64,000 bases of DNA from Myxococcota bacterium. Its GTDB lineage: Bacteria; Myxococcota_A; UBA796; UBA2385. The stretch covers positions 1 to 64,000 of the forward strand of contig JAKLKF010000012.1 of the NCBI GenBank assembly GCA_023150805.1. Direction: 5' to 3'. Both the position numbers and the translations under genes were made by a program. The number at the start of each line of letters is the position of its first letter. The stretch's first letter is position 1. This document shows, in pieces, positions 22,357-31,044 of the stretch. Below the pieces are notes generated by a model. The model did not search any database. It saw only the letters and a program-made list of their open reading frames with translations, and was not told where the DNA came from.

Positions 22357-22429
22357 CGAGACTCCAGGGGGCTGGACCAGGTGCGCCCCTCGCGTCGGAA
22401 GACTACTCCGGAGGAGGAGGGTCGGCCGC

Positions 22430-23215
22430 TTGCTGGACGCCCACAACCACCTGGACCGCTGCCCGGATCCTGCGCAGGCGCTGGCGCGGGCGCGCGCGGC
22501 GGGGGTGCGCGGGCAGGTCCTGGCGGGGGTGGACCCGGCGGGCTGGGCAAGCCAGGCGGCCCTGGCCGGCGAGCCGGGCCTGTGGGCCTGCTTCGGCGTG
22601 CACCCCTGGACGGCGGCGGCGGCGCGGGACGAGGACGAGCCGCCGCTGCTGGAGGCCCTGGTGCGGGCGCTGGACGGCGGCCTGGGGGTGGACCCGGTGG
22701 GCCTGGGCGAGCTGGGGCTCGACCGCGGTCGCCAGGTGGCGGCCGACAGCCTGCCGCGCCAGGAGCGCCTCTTCCGCGCCCAGCTCGCCCTGGCCCGGGA
22801 GCGGGACCTGCCGGTCGTGCTGCACGTGGTGCGGGCCCACGACCGGGCGCTCGCGATCCTGCGGCGGGACGGGCTGCCCGCGGCGGGCGGCATGGTCCAC
22901 TCCGCCAGCACCCCGCCCGAGCAGGTCGCGGCCTGGCTGGCGCTGGGCCTGCACATGTCCTTCGCGGGAGGGGTGACCCGCCACGACAAGGCCCGCGCCG
23001 CGGCCGCCCGGGTCCCCCTGGAGCGCCTGCTCGCCGAGACCGACGCGCCGGACCAGCCCCCCGCGGGCCGGCAGGGGTCCAACGAGCCCGCCTTCCTGCC
23101 CGATGTGGTGGCCGCCCTGGCCGAGGTACATGGCCTGCCACCCACCGCCCTCGCCGCCAGGGTCGAGGACAACGCCCGCCGCCTCTTCCGCCTGCCCTCC
23201 CCCGAGCGCCCATGA
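22430..23215 (+). CDS. TatD family hydrolase
   Basis: LDAHNHLDRCPDP...GLGELGLDRGRQ...LPVVLHVVRAHDRAL...LLAETDAPDQPP; TTG start. Confidence 0.88.
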   Translation: MLDAHNHLDRCPDPAQALARARAAGVRGQVLAGVDPAGWASQAALAGEPGLWACFGVHPWTAAAARDEDEPPLLEALVRALDGGLGVDPVGLGELGLDRGRQVAADSLPRQERLFRAQLALARERDLPVVLHVVRAHDRALAILRRDGLPAAGGMVHSASTPPEQVAAWLALGLHMSFAGGVTRHDKARAAAARVPLERLLAETDAPDQPPAGRQGSNEPAFLPDVVAALAEVHGLPPTALAARVEDNARRLFRLPSPERP

Positions 23216-24039
23216 GCACGCCGACCGAGCTTCCCCCCCCGGCCCGGATCCACCGCCGCTGGGACCGCCTGGGCCGCCTGCTGGGCGACGAGGCGATCCA
23301 CCGCCTGCACGCCGCCCACGTCATGGTGATCGGCCTGGGCGGCGTGGGCTCCTGGGCGGCCGAGTCCCTGGCCCGCAGCGGGGTCGGGCGGCTGACCCTG
23401 GTGGACTTCGACCTGGTCTGCGTCACCAACACGAACCGGCAGCTGCCCTGCGTACGGGGCGCGGTGGGCAAGCCCAAGGCCAGCGTGCTGGCGGAGCGGC
23501 TGCGGGCGATCAACCCCGAGGCCCAGGTGCAGGCCGTGCCCATGTTCTACGAGGCGCGCACCGCCGACCTGCTGCTCGCCGACAAGCGCGAGCTGACCTG
23601 GGTCGTCGACGCCATCGACAACGTGACGGCCAAGTGCCACCTGCTGGCGCAGTGCCGGCAGCGGGGGCTGGACGTGGTCTGCTGCACCGGCGCCAGCGGG
23701 CGGCTGGACCCGACGCGCCTGCGCACCGGCGACCTGGCCGAGACCCGCGTCGATCCGCTGGCGGCCATGGTGCGCAAGCTGCTGCGGCAGAAGCACGGCT
23801 TCCCGCGGGAGGGCAGCTTCGGCATCCCCGCGGTGTGGAGCGAGGAGCCGCTGCGCCCCAGCCTGCCCCTGGCCTACGACGGCGACGAGGGCTTCTCCTG
23901 CGTGTGCCCCGGCGGGGAGAACGACCACCACAACTGCGAGGAGCGCCACGTGATCTGGGGCACGGCCAGCTTCGTCACCGGCGCCGCCGGCCTGGCGGCG
24001 GCCAGCCTGGTGGTGCGCGCGATCAGCGAGGCGGGTTGA
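23212..24039 (+). CDS. tcdA: tRNA threonylcarbamoyladenosine dehydratase (TcdA/CsdL, ThiF-like E1)
   Basis: HVMVIGLGGVGSWAAESLARSGVGRLTLVDFDLVCVTNTNRQ; ATGA overlap with upstream gene. Confidence 0.92.
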   Translation: MSTPTELPPPARIHRRWDRLGRLLGDEAIHRLHAAHVMVIGLGGVGSWAAESLARSGVGRLTLVDFDLVCVTNTNRQLPCVRGAVGKPKASVLAERLRAINPEAQVQAVPMFYEARTADLLLADKRELTWVVDAIDNVTAKCHLLAQCRQRGLDVVCCTGASGRLDPTRLRTGDLAETRVDPLAAMVRKLLRQKHGFPREGSFGIPAVWSEEPLRPSLPLAYDGDEGFSCVCPGGENDHHNCEERHVIWGTASFVTGAAGLAAASLVVRAISEAG

Positions 24040-25243
24040 GCGGCCGGGGCGGGCCGGGAGGTGGGACCTGTTCGGGCGGGGCGCCGACCGGGCGCGCCGA
24101 GATGGGCACCTCCAGCCACCGGCAGTCGATGCCGCCGTTCCAGACCTCGACCCGCCGCGTCGGCCGCAGGCCGAGCCGCCGCGCCAGGGCGGGGCTGCCG
24201 GCCAGGATCCAGGCCCGCCAGCCCAGGAAGCGGTGGCGCAGCACGTCGCCCAGCGCCGCCATGGTCTGGCCGGCCTGGTCGGGATCGCCCAGGCGCTCGC
24301 CATAGGGCGGGTTGGTCACCAGGATCCCCGGCGGCCCGGCCGGAGGGCCCACCTCGGCCAGCGGCCGGCGCGCGAGGTGCACCGCCTCGTCGAGCCCCTG
24401 GGCGGTGAGGGCGGCACGCGCGACCGCCAGGGCCTGCGGGTCCTGGTCGCTGCCGACGATCAGCGGCACGGGCCGCGGGGGGCGGGACCGGGCCTGGTCC
24501 ACGAGCCGCGTCCACAGCGCCGGGTCGTGGCCCAGCCACCCCTGGAAGCCCCACCGCGCCCGCCCCAGGCCCGGCGCGTCCCCGCGCGCCATGGCGGCGC
24601 CCTCCCGCAGCAGGGTGCCCGTGCCGCACATGGGGTCGACCAGGGGCAGCCCCTGCGCCGCGGCCGCGGGCCAGCCGGCGATGCGCAGCAGGGCCGCGGC
24701 CAGCGTCTCCTTGAGCGGCGCCTGCCCCCCCTCGACCCCCCCGCTGCGCAGGTGCAGGGGCGCCCCGGCCAGGTCGACGCTCAGCGCCAGGTGCTTCTCG
24801 GTCAGGTAGGCGTGGACGCGGAGATCGGGCTGTCGGGGATCGACCGAGGGCCGGGCCCCGGTCGCCGCGCGCAGGGCGTCGCAGATGGCGTCCTTGACCC
24901 GCTGGGCGCCGTAGCCGGTGTGGCGGATCCCGTCGTTGGCGCCCACGAAGTCGACCGCCAGGGTGCGCGCCGGCGAGGCGTGGGCGGTCCAGTCCAGGCT
25001 CCGCGCGGTGTCGTAGAGCACCCGCTCGCTGGTCGCCTTGCCGAAGCCGATCTCCAGGAGCACCCGGCTGGCCACGCGCGACCAGAGCAGCGCGCGGTAG
25101 GCCTGCTCCAGGTCGCCCCGCCAGGCGACCGCGCCGCGGAGCTGCTCGCCCGGGGGCAGCCCCAGGCTGACCAGCTCCTCGGCGAGCACGGCCTCCAGGC
25201 CCCGCGGGCAGGTGGCCGCGAGGCGGTGGCTGCGGGCCTTCAC
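24023..25243 (-). CDS. rlmL: THUMP-domain class I SAM-dependent RNA methyltransferase (RlmL-like)
   Basis: RLAATCPRGLEAVLAEEL...PLVDPMCGTGTLLREGAAMA...GILVTNPPYGERLGD; GTG start overlapping upstream TGA. Confidence 0.88.
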   Translation of the reverse strand: MKARSHRLAATCPRGLEAVLAEELVSLGLPPGEQLRGAVAWRGDLEQAYRALLWSRVASRVLLEIGFGKATSERVLYDTARSLDWTAHASPARTLAVDFVGANDGIRHTGYGAQRVKDAICDALRAATGARPSVDPRQPDLRVHAYLTEKHLALSVDLAGAPLHLRSGGVEGGQAPLKETLAAALLRIAGWPAAAAQGLPLVDPMCGTGTLLREGAAMARGDAPGLGRARWGFQGWLGHDPALWTRLVDQARSRPPRPVPLIVGSDQDPQALAVARAALTAQGLDEAVHLARRPLAEVGPPAGPPGILVTNPPYGERLGDPDQAGQTMAALGDVLRHRFLGWRAWILAGSPALARRLGLRPTRRVEVWNGGIDCRWLEVPISARPVGAPPEQVPPPGPPRPLNPPR

Positions 25244-25860
25244 TCGCAGCTCACCGACAGCTCGAAGGGCGCGCCGGCGCTGTCGTCGCCGTCCACCACC
25301 ACCAGGTAGCGCGCCGGCTCGTTGTTCCAGATGGTGAAGCTGTTGGTGCCCCCGCCGTCGTCCCCCTCGCACTCCAGCACGCTGTACTCGGGCAGCGGGC
25401 AGGCGTCCTCGTCGGCCCAGCGCACCGCGACGAGGTCGAGGTCGGCGCACGGGGACGTCAACGAGAAGGTGACGGTCCCGGTGCCCGGGTGGTCGAAGGC
25501 GTAGACGCGCTCGGGGCCGTTGAACTCGCTGGCCGTGGAGATCAGGCAGTACCAGCCCTGGTAGGCCGTGCCGTCCCACTGCTTCTCGCCCCCCTCGGTG
25601 TTGTCGATGACGGTGGTGTCGCAGGCCAGCGCGGAGGTCACGCAGTCCGGGCCCTCTCGCGTCGAGCCGGTCGGCGGGTCGTCGCAGTCGATGTCGCCGC
25701 CGCCACCGCCGTCGCCGCCGCCACCGCCGTCGCCACCTCCGCCGTCTCCGCCGCCGCCGTCCTGACCGCTGCCGCCGTCCCCTCCCCCGCCGGTGTCGTC
25801 CCCGTCCTTGTCGGCGCAGGCCAGCAGCAGGCCCAGGAGCAGGCAGATCGAGCCGGTCAT
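25240..25860 (-). CDS. Lipoprotein with Gly/Asp-rich linker and PPC-like domain
   Basis: Signal/lipobox MTGSICLLLGLLLACADK; (GGGGDGG)n linker; ERVYAFDHPGTGTVTFSL...YLVVVDG...FELSVSCE. Confidence 0.75.
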   Translation of the reverse strand: MTGSICLLLGLLLACADKDGDDTGGGGDGGSGQDGGGGDGGGGDGGGGGDGGGGGDIDCDDPPTGSTREGPDCVTSALACDTTVIDNTEGGEKQWDGTAYQGWYCLISTASEFNGPERVYAFDHPGTGTVTFSLTSPCADLDLVAVRWADEDACPLPEYSVLECEGDDGGGTNSFTIWNNEPARYLVVVDGDDSAGAPFELSVSCE

Positions 25861-25866
25861 CGTCCC

Positions 25867-26589
25867 TCACTCACAGGAGATGGACAACGAGAAGTTGTCC
25901 AGCGCGCCGTCCACGCCGTCGACGATGACGAGGTAGTCCGCGGGCTCGTTGTTCCACACCGTGACGGAGCCGCCGCCGGCGCCGTCGTCCATCTCGCACT
26001 CGCTGACCAGGGTCGACGAGCCCGACGGGCACTCGCCGTCGGTGGCCCAGTAGCCCCAGCGCAGCACGGCGAGGTCCATCTCGGCGCAGGGGCTGTCCAG
26101 GGTGAAGGTCACGTTGCCCGTGCCGGGGTGGGTGAAGGCGTAGACGCGCTCCTTGCCGGCCCAGGGGTCGCCGCCGGTGTAGGAGCAGTACCAGGCCTCG
26201 TACTCCTCGGCGCCGAAGGCCGCCTCGCCCCCCACCAGCGTGTCGACGCGCTCCTCTCCGCAGGCGAGCGTGGCGGTGACGCAGGCCTGGCGGGGCGCGC
26301 CGGTCCCGATGTCCAGGTCGCAGATGGGGTCCTCGGTACCGCCATCGCCCCCACCGCCGTCGCCGCCCCCTCCGTCCGCGTCGGTGCCGCCCCCGTCCCC
26401 ACCGCCGTCGGCGGTGCCACCGCCGTCCCCGCCGTCGTCGGTCCCGCCGTCCTCGCTGCCGCCGTCGTCGCTGCCGCCGTCGTCGGCGGGCTGGCCGGTG
26501 TCCACGGGCGTGGTCTTGAAGATCGCGCAGGCCGGCAGCGCCAGGCCGAGGAGCAGGGCCATGGCCGAGGTGGTGGGCGAGGCCCGCAT
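25867..26589 (-). CDS. Lipoprotein with Gly/Asp-rich linker and PPC-like domain (tandem paralogue)
   Basis: MALLLGLALPACAIFK lipobox; DGGSDDGGSEDGG linker; ERVYAFTHPGTGNVTFTLDSPCAEMDLAVLRWG...FSLSISCE. Confidence 0.75.
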   Translation of the reverse strand: MRASPTTSAMALLLGLALPACAIFKTTPVDTGQPADDGGSDDGGSEDGGTDDGGDGGGTADGGGDGGGTDADGGGGDGGGGDGGTEDPICDLDIGTGAPRQACVTATLACGEERVDTLVGGEAAFGAEEYEAWYCSYTGGDPWAGKERVYAFTHPGTGNVTFTLDSPCAEMDLAVLRWGYWATDGECPSGSSTLVSECEMDDGAGGGSVTVWNNEPADYLVIVDGVDGALDNFSLSISCE

Positions 26590-26651
26590 CGCTTCCTCCG
26601 GGATGCCCTACGATAGCCGCCGGTCGCCCCCCCGGCCACGCGCGCCGCCGG

Positions 26652-28424
26652 TCAGCCGCCGAGCACCCCCTCCCCGGCGCGGGCCAGCGCCGCGTAGCGG
26701 CCGCCGAGGGCCAGCAGCTCCTCGTGGCGGCCGGCCTCGACCACCCGGCCGGCGTCGAGCACGAAGATGCGGTCGGCCGCCTGCACGGTGCTGAGGCGGT
26801 GGGCGACCACGATCACGGTCTTGCGGGTGAAGATGCGCTGGAGGGCGTCCTGCACCAGCGCCTCGGTCAGCGAGTCGATGCTCGCGGTGGCCTCGTCGAG
26901 CAGGATCAGGTCCGGGTCGTGGGCCATGGTGCGGGCGAAGGTCAACAGCTGCCCCTCTCCCACCGACAGGTCCGCGCCCCGCTCGCGCAGCATGTGGGTC
27001 CAGCCCAGCGCCTGCACCGTGCGGTCGGCGTGCACCAGGCGGGTCGCCTCGTCCATGGCCTGCGGCGAGATCCCGGGGTTGCCCAGGCCCACGTTGAAGG
27101 CGAGGTCCTCGCTGAAGATCTGCTGGTCCTGCCGGACGGCGGCGACGCGGCGCCGCAGGTCGGCGACGCGCAGCGAGGACAGCTCCCGGCCGTCGAGGGT
27201 GATGCTGCCGCGGTAGCCGTCGTAGGAGCGGTCGAGCAGGCGCGTGATCGTCGTCTTGCCGCTGCCGGTGGCGCCGACCAGGGCCACGACCTGGCCGGGC
27301 TGCACCTCCAGGTCCACGCCCTGCAGCACGTCGGGCAGGCCCGGCCGGTAGGCGAAGCGCACGTCCCGCAGCACCAGGTGACCCCGCACCTCGCCCAGCG
27401 GCGCCCCGTCGGTGGGGGCAGGCTCCCCCTCGGCGAGCAGCTCGGTGATCTTGACCAGGCCGGCGACGGCGCGCTGCAGGATCGCCACCTTGTTGCTGGC
27501 CTCCCGCAGGGGCACGAAGAGGCGGTCGAGGTAGTCGACGAAGGCGACGACGGTCCCGGCGCTCACGGGCGCCAGCAGGCTCCCGTCGAGCCCCAGGGCC
27601 TGGCCGAGCGCGCCGGCCGCCACCCACAGGAGCACGCCCGCGACCACGCTGCCGAAGCCGTCCACCATGCTGAACAGCAGCGACTCGAAGACGTTGCTGC
27701 GCGAGGTCACGCCGCGCAGGCGGGCGTTGCGCTGGTCGAAGCCGGCCGCGGCCAGCGCCTCGGCCCCCTGGAGCTGGATCACCTCGACGCCGTCGATGCG
27801 CTCGGCCATGAAGGCGTTGACCGCCGCCACCGCGTCCCGGACCTCGACGAACAGGCGCCGCAGCACCCGCCGGACCCGGTCGACCGCGAACAGCAGGGGC
27901 GGGGCCAGCAGCAGGGCGACCAGGGTCAGGCCCGGGTCGAGCAGGGCCATTGCGACCAGGACCCCCACGACCACCAGCGCGTCGAGCACCAGGGTGATGG
28001 CGCCGGCGGTGATGGCGTCCCCCAGCGCCTCCACGTCGCTGGTGACGCGGGTCATCAGGCGCCCGGTCGGCTGCCCGTCCAGGTAGCGCTGGGACAGGCC
28101 CAGCAGGTGTCGGAACAGGGCGCTGCGCAGGCGCAGGATGGTGCGAGAGCCCGCGAAGGACAGGCTCATGGTGTAGGCGACCTGGAGCAGGTAGGCGCCG
28201 GCGACCACCGCCAGGTAGGCGCCGGCCAGGCCCCCCAGGCCCTGGGCCTGGCCCGGAACGACGTGCTCGTCGATGGCCTTGCGCAGCAGCCAGGGCTGGG
28301 CGAGCTGGAGCCCGGCCACCAGCGGCGTGACGGCCAGCGCCAGGGCCAGCGCCCAGGCCTCGGGGCGGGCGTAGGGCCAGACGGTGGCCAGCAGCGAGGC
28401 GGTCGACGCCTCCCGGCGGCTCAC
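26652..28424 (-). CDS. ABC transporter, fused TMD-NBD (heterodimeric exporter subunit)
   Basis: Walker A GATGSGKTT, variant signature LSVGEGQ, Walker B LILLDEATAS; GTG start overlaps upstream stop. Confidence 0.93.
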   Translation of the reverse strand: MSRREASTASLLATVWPYARPEAWALALALAVTPLVAGLQLAQPWLLRKAIDEHVVPGQAQGLGGLAGAYLAVVAGAYLLQVAYTMSLSFAGSRTILRLRSALFRHLLGLSQRYLDGQPTGRLMTRVTSDVEALGDAITAGAITLVLDALVVVGVLVAMALLDPGLTLVALLLAPPLLFAVDRVRRVLRRLFVEVRDAVAAVNAFMAERIDGVEVIQLQGAEALAAAGFDQRNARLRGVTSRSNVFESLLFSMVDGFGSVVAGVLLWVAAGALGQALGLDGSLLAPVSAGTVVAFVDYLDRLFVPLREASNKVAILQRAVAGLVKITELLAEGEPAPTDGAPLGEVRGHLVLRDVRFAYRPGLPDVLQGVDLEVQPGQVVALVGATGSGKTTITRLLDRSYDGYRGSITLDGRELSSLRVADLRRRVAAVRQDQQIFSEDLAFNVGLGNPGISPQAMDEATRLVHADRTVQALGWTHMLRERGADLSVGEGQLLTFARTMAHDPDLILLDEATASIDSLTEALVQDALQRIFTRKTVIVVAHRLSTVQAADRIFVLDAGRVVEAGRHEELLALGGRYAALARAGEGVLGG

Positions 28425-30199
28425 GGGGCCCCCCCGACCGGCGCTGGCGCGCCGGGGTCGCGCTGCTGCTCCCAGGTGTCGCGGTACAGGCCGGGGCGGC
28501 CCAGCAGGCTCTTGTGGTCCCCCTGGTCGACCAGGCGGCCCTGGTCCAGCACCAGGATCCGGTCGGCGTGGCGCAGCGCGCTCAGGCGGTGGCTGACGAT
28601 GAACACCGTCGGCCCCCGGGGGCCGCGCGCCAGGCGGGTCAGGGTCTCGACCAGCCGGGCCTCGGTCTGGTGGTCGACCGCCGAGAGCACGTCGTCGAGC
28701 AGCACCAGGTCGGCGTCCCGGTACAGGCCGCGCGCCAGGGCCGCCCGCTGGCGCTGGCCGCCCGAGAGCATGATCCCCCGCTCGCCGACCACGGTGTCCA
28801 GCCCCTGGGGCAGCGCGGCGAGATCGGGCTCCAGGGCGGCGGCCGACACCGCGGCGCGCAGGCGCGCGGGATCGGGCGCGTCGACCAGGGCGACGTTGGC
28901 CGCCAGGCTCTCGCTGAACAGGAAGGCGCGCTGTGGCACCACCGAGAGGCGGGCCCGCCAAGCGTCCAGGTCCAGGGTCACCAGGTCGGCCCGCGCGCCG
29001 TCGGCGCCCACGACGGTGACCGTGCCCGGCGGCGGGTTGTAGACCCGGGCCAGCAGGCGGATCAGGGTCGACTTGCCGCTGCCGGTGCGCCCGAAGACGC
29101 CGATCACGGCGCCCGGCGGCACCACCAGGTCCAGGTCGCGCAGGACCGGGCGCGCGGGGTCGTCGGGGTAGGCCCAGCTCAGGCGCCGCAGCTGCAGGCC
29201 GGGTCCGCGCCCGGGGCCCGGCATCGCGACCGGCGAGGTCCCCTCGGGGCGCTCGACCGGGGCGTCCAGCAGCTCGAAGATCCGCTCCAGGCCGGCGCGC
29301 CCCTGCTGCACGATCGACAGCAGCCAGCCCAGCGAGCGCAGGGGGCCCGCCAGGGTGGCCAGCAGCGCCACGAAGGCGGCGAGATCGCCGACGCTCAGGT
29401 CGCCCCCCAGCGCCATCGGGCCGCCGACCCCCAGGAGCAGGGCGACGGCGACGCCGCTGCCCAGGATGAGCAGCGGGAAGGCCACCGATCGCAGCCAGGC
29501 CAGCTTCATCCCCAGGCGGTAGAGCGCCTCGTTGCGCGCCTCGAAGCGCCCGATGAAGGCCTCCTCCGCGCGGAAGCCCTGCACCGTGGCGATGCCCTGC
29601 AGCGTGCCCAGCACCTGGTCGGACAGCCGCCCGGTCTCCGCCTGCAGCTCGCGCTGCGCCTCCAGGAGCGCCAGGATGCACAGCCGGACCACGACCAGCG
29701 CCAGGGCCAGCGGTGCGACGACGAACAGGGTGAGCCGCGGGGACAGCACCAGCATCTGCCCGCCGGTCAGCAGGAAGGCGGTGCTCACGTTGACCGCGGC
29801 CAGCAGGCCGAAGCCCATGGCCAGCCGGGCCCAGGTGATGTCGTTGCTGGCGCGGCTGATGATGTCGCCGCGCTTCTGCCCGGCGTAGAAGGCCGGCTGC
29901 AGGCGCAGCAGGTGCGCGAACAGGTCCCGACGAAGGGCGTACTCGACGTCCCGGCCGGGGTTGAAGAACAGCACCCGCGACAGCGTGCGCACGCCCATGA
30001 CGCACAGGCCCATCAGGACGATGCCGGCGGCGTGCCGCCCGACCGGGTCGCCGAGCCGCAGCGCGTCGATCACCTGGCCGATCTCGACGGGGATGCGGAC
30101 CGCGAGGCCGTTGGTGGCGAGCAGCGCCAGCACGCCGGCCAGGTAGCTCCACCGGCGCTGCCAGCCGTAGTCGCGCGCCAGGCGCAGGAGCGGGTGCAC
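28421..30199 (-). CDS. ABC transporter, fused TMD-NBD (heterodimeric exporter partner)
   Basis: Walker A GRTGSGKST, signature LSGGQRQR, Walker B LVLLDDVLSA; GTG start at 30199. Confidence 0.93.
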   Translation of the reverse strand: MHPLLRLARDYGWQRRWSYLAGVLALLATNGLAVRIPVEIGQVIDALRLGDPVGRHAAGIVLMGLCVMGVRTLSRVLFFNPGRDVEYALRRDLFAHLLRLQPAFYAGQKRGDIISRASNDITWARLAMGFGLLAAVNVSTAFLLTGGQMLVLSPRLTLFVVAPLALALVVVRLCILALLEAQRELQAETGRLSDQVLGTLQGIATVQGFRAEEAFIGRFEARNEALYRLGMKLAWLRSVAFPLLILGSGVAVALLLGVGGPMALGGDLSVGDLAAFVALLATLAGPLRSLGWLLSIVQQGRAGLERIFELLDAPVERPEGTSPVAMPGPGRGPGLQLRRLSWAYPDDPARPVLRDLDLVVPPGAVIGVFGRTGSGKSTLIRLLARVYNPPPGTVTVVGADGARADLVTLDLDAWRARLSVVPQRAFLFSESLAANVALVDAPDPARLRAAVSAAALEPDLAALPQGLDTVVGERGIMLSGGQRQRAALARGLYRDADLVLLDDVLSAVDHQTEARLVETLTRLARGPRGPTVFIVSHRLSALRHADRILVLDQGRLVDQGDHKSLLGRPGLYRDTWEQQRDPGAPAPVGGAP

Positions 30200-30200
30200 C

Positions 30201-30932
30201 TCAGCCCGCGGGGGGGGTCGGAGCGCCGAGCAGGTGACGCGCGCCGGGATCCACCAGGAAGCGGCCCGCCAGCAGGTCCTGGCCCAGCACCAGCCGCGGC
30301 GCGGGGCCGTCGACCAGGCGCAGCAGCACCTCGAAGCGCTCGCCGCCCACCACGACCTGCGCCGGGAGACCCTGCGGCCCGGCCTCCACCCACTCCTGGC
30401 CCAGCCGCAGCCGCGCCTGGCCGGGGGAGGGGCTGTCCAGCGGTCCGGCCAGCACGGCGCCGGCGAGGCCGGTCGCCAGCGTCGCCGGCAGGGGGTGCGC
30501 CGCCCCGCCGACGAGCAGCAGGGCCCGCTCCTCCACCCCGGCCACGGCGCGGGAGGGCGTGGCGGCGCTCCGGCGGGCCGGCAGGGGCCGGTCGTCGGTC
30601 AGCAGCTCCTCGTCGAGCAGCGGGTCGTCGTCAGCGACGGGCGGCGCCTCGGCCAGGCGGGCGGCGAGGGAGGGGAGCCCCGGCGGGCGGGCCCCGTCAC
30701 CGTCGTCCCCGGCGTCCTGCTCCTCCAACAGCTCCTCGTCCCCCGGGTCCGGCGCCGACGGGCTGCGCCTGCGGGCCGCCAGGTGCCCAATCCCCGCGGC
30801 CCCCTCGGGGTCCGAGGGTCCCTCCTCCAGCAGGTCCTCCTCCTCCACGTCCGGCGGAGCGGACGGGCCGTCCCCGCCGCGGGGATCGCGGCCAGGGGAG
30901 AGGGCGGGCGAGGAGAGGCGGGGAACCGGCAT
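30201..30932 (-). CDS. Acidic protein with C-terminal retropepsin-like domain, probably lacking the catalytic Asp
   Basis: C-terminal LPATLATGLAGAVLAG...GGERFEVLLRLVDGPAPRLVLGQDLLAGRFLVDPG, resembling aspartyl protease (D-T-G ... LLGRxFLxGRFLVD) with D replaced by A. Confidence 0.5.
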   Translation of the reverse strand: MPVPRLSSPALSPGRDPRGGDGPSAPPDVEEEDLLEEGPSDPEGAAGIGHLAARRRSPSAPDPGDEELLEEQDAGDDGDGARPPGLPSLAARLAEAPPVADDDPLLDEELLTDDRPLPARRSAATPSRAVAGVEERALLLVGGAAHPLPATLATGLAGAVLAGPLDSPSPGQARLRLGQEWVEAGPQGLPAQVVVGGERFEVLLRLVDGPAPRLVLGQDLLAGRFLVDPGARHLLGAPTPPAG

Positions 30933-31044
30933 GGCCCCGGCAGCTAACCGGCTCGCGGCGAGGCAGGAGAAGATGCGCCCGACAGGTCGGTGCTGTCCGC
31001 ACCGGCGCGCGCCCGACGTCCACTGGGCAGGGCAGGAGGTGCAG

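Noticed and set aside
25680-26500. RTX-type calcium-binding repeats in the Gly/Asp-rich lipoproteins
   Set aside because: The tracts lack the GGxGxDxUx nonapeptide pattern; they look like flexible low-complexity linkers.
30559-31044. N-terminal extension of the coiled-coil/DUF2325-like ORF
   Set aside because: Sequence is Ser/Arg/Ala-rich antisense-like and overlaps the opposite-strand gene 30201-30932; GTG 31045 with an upstream AGGAGG is more likely.
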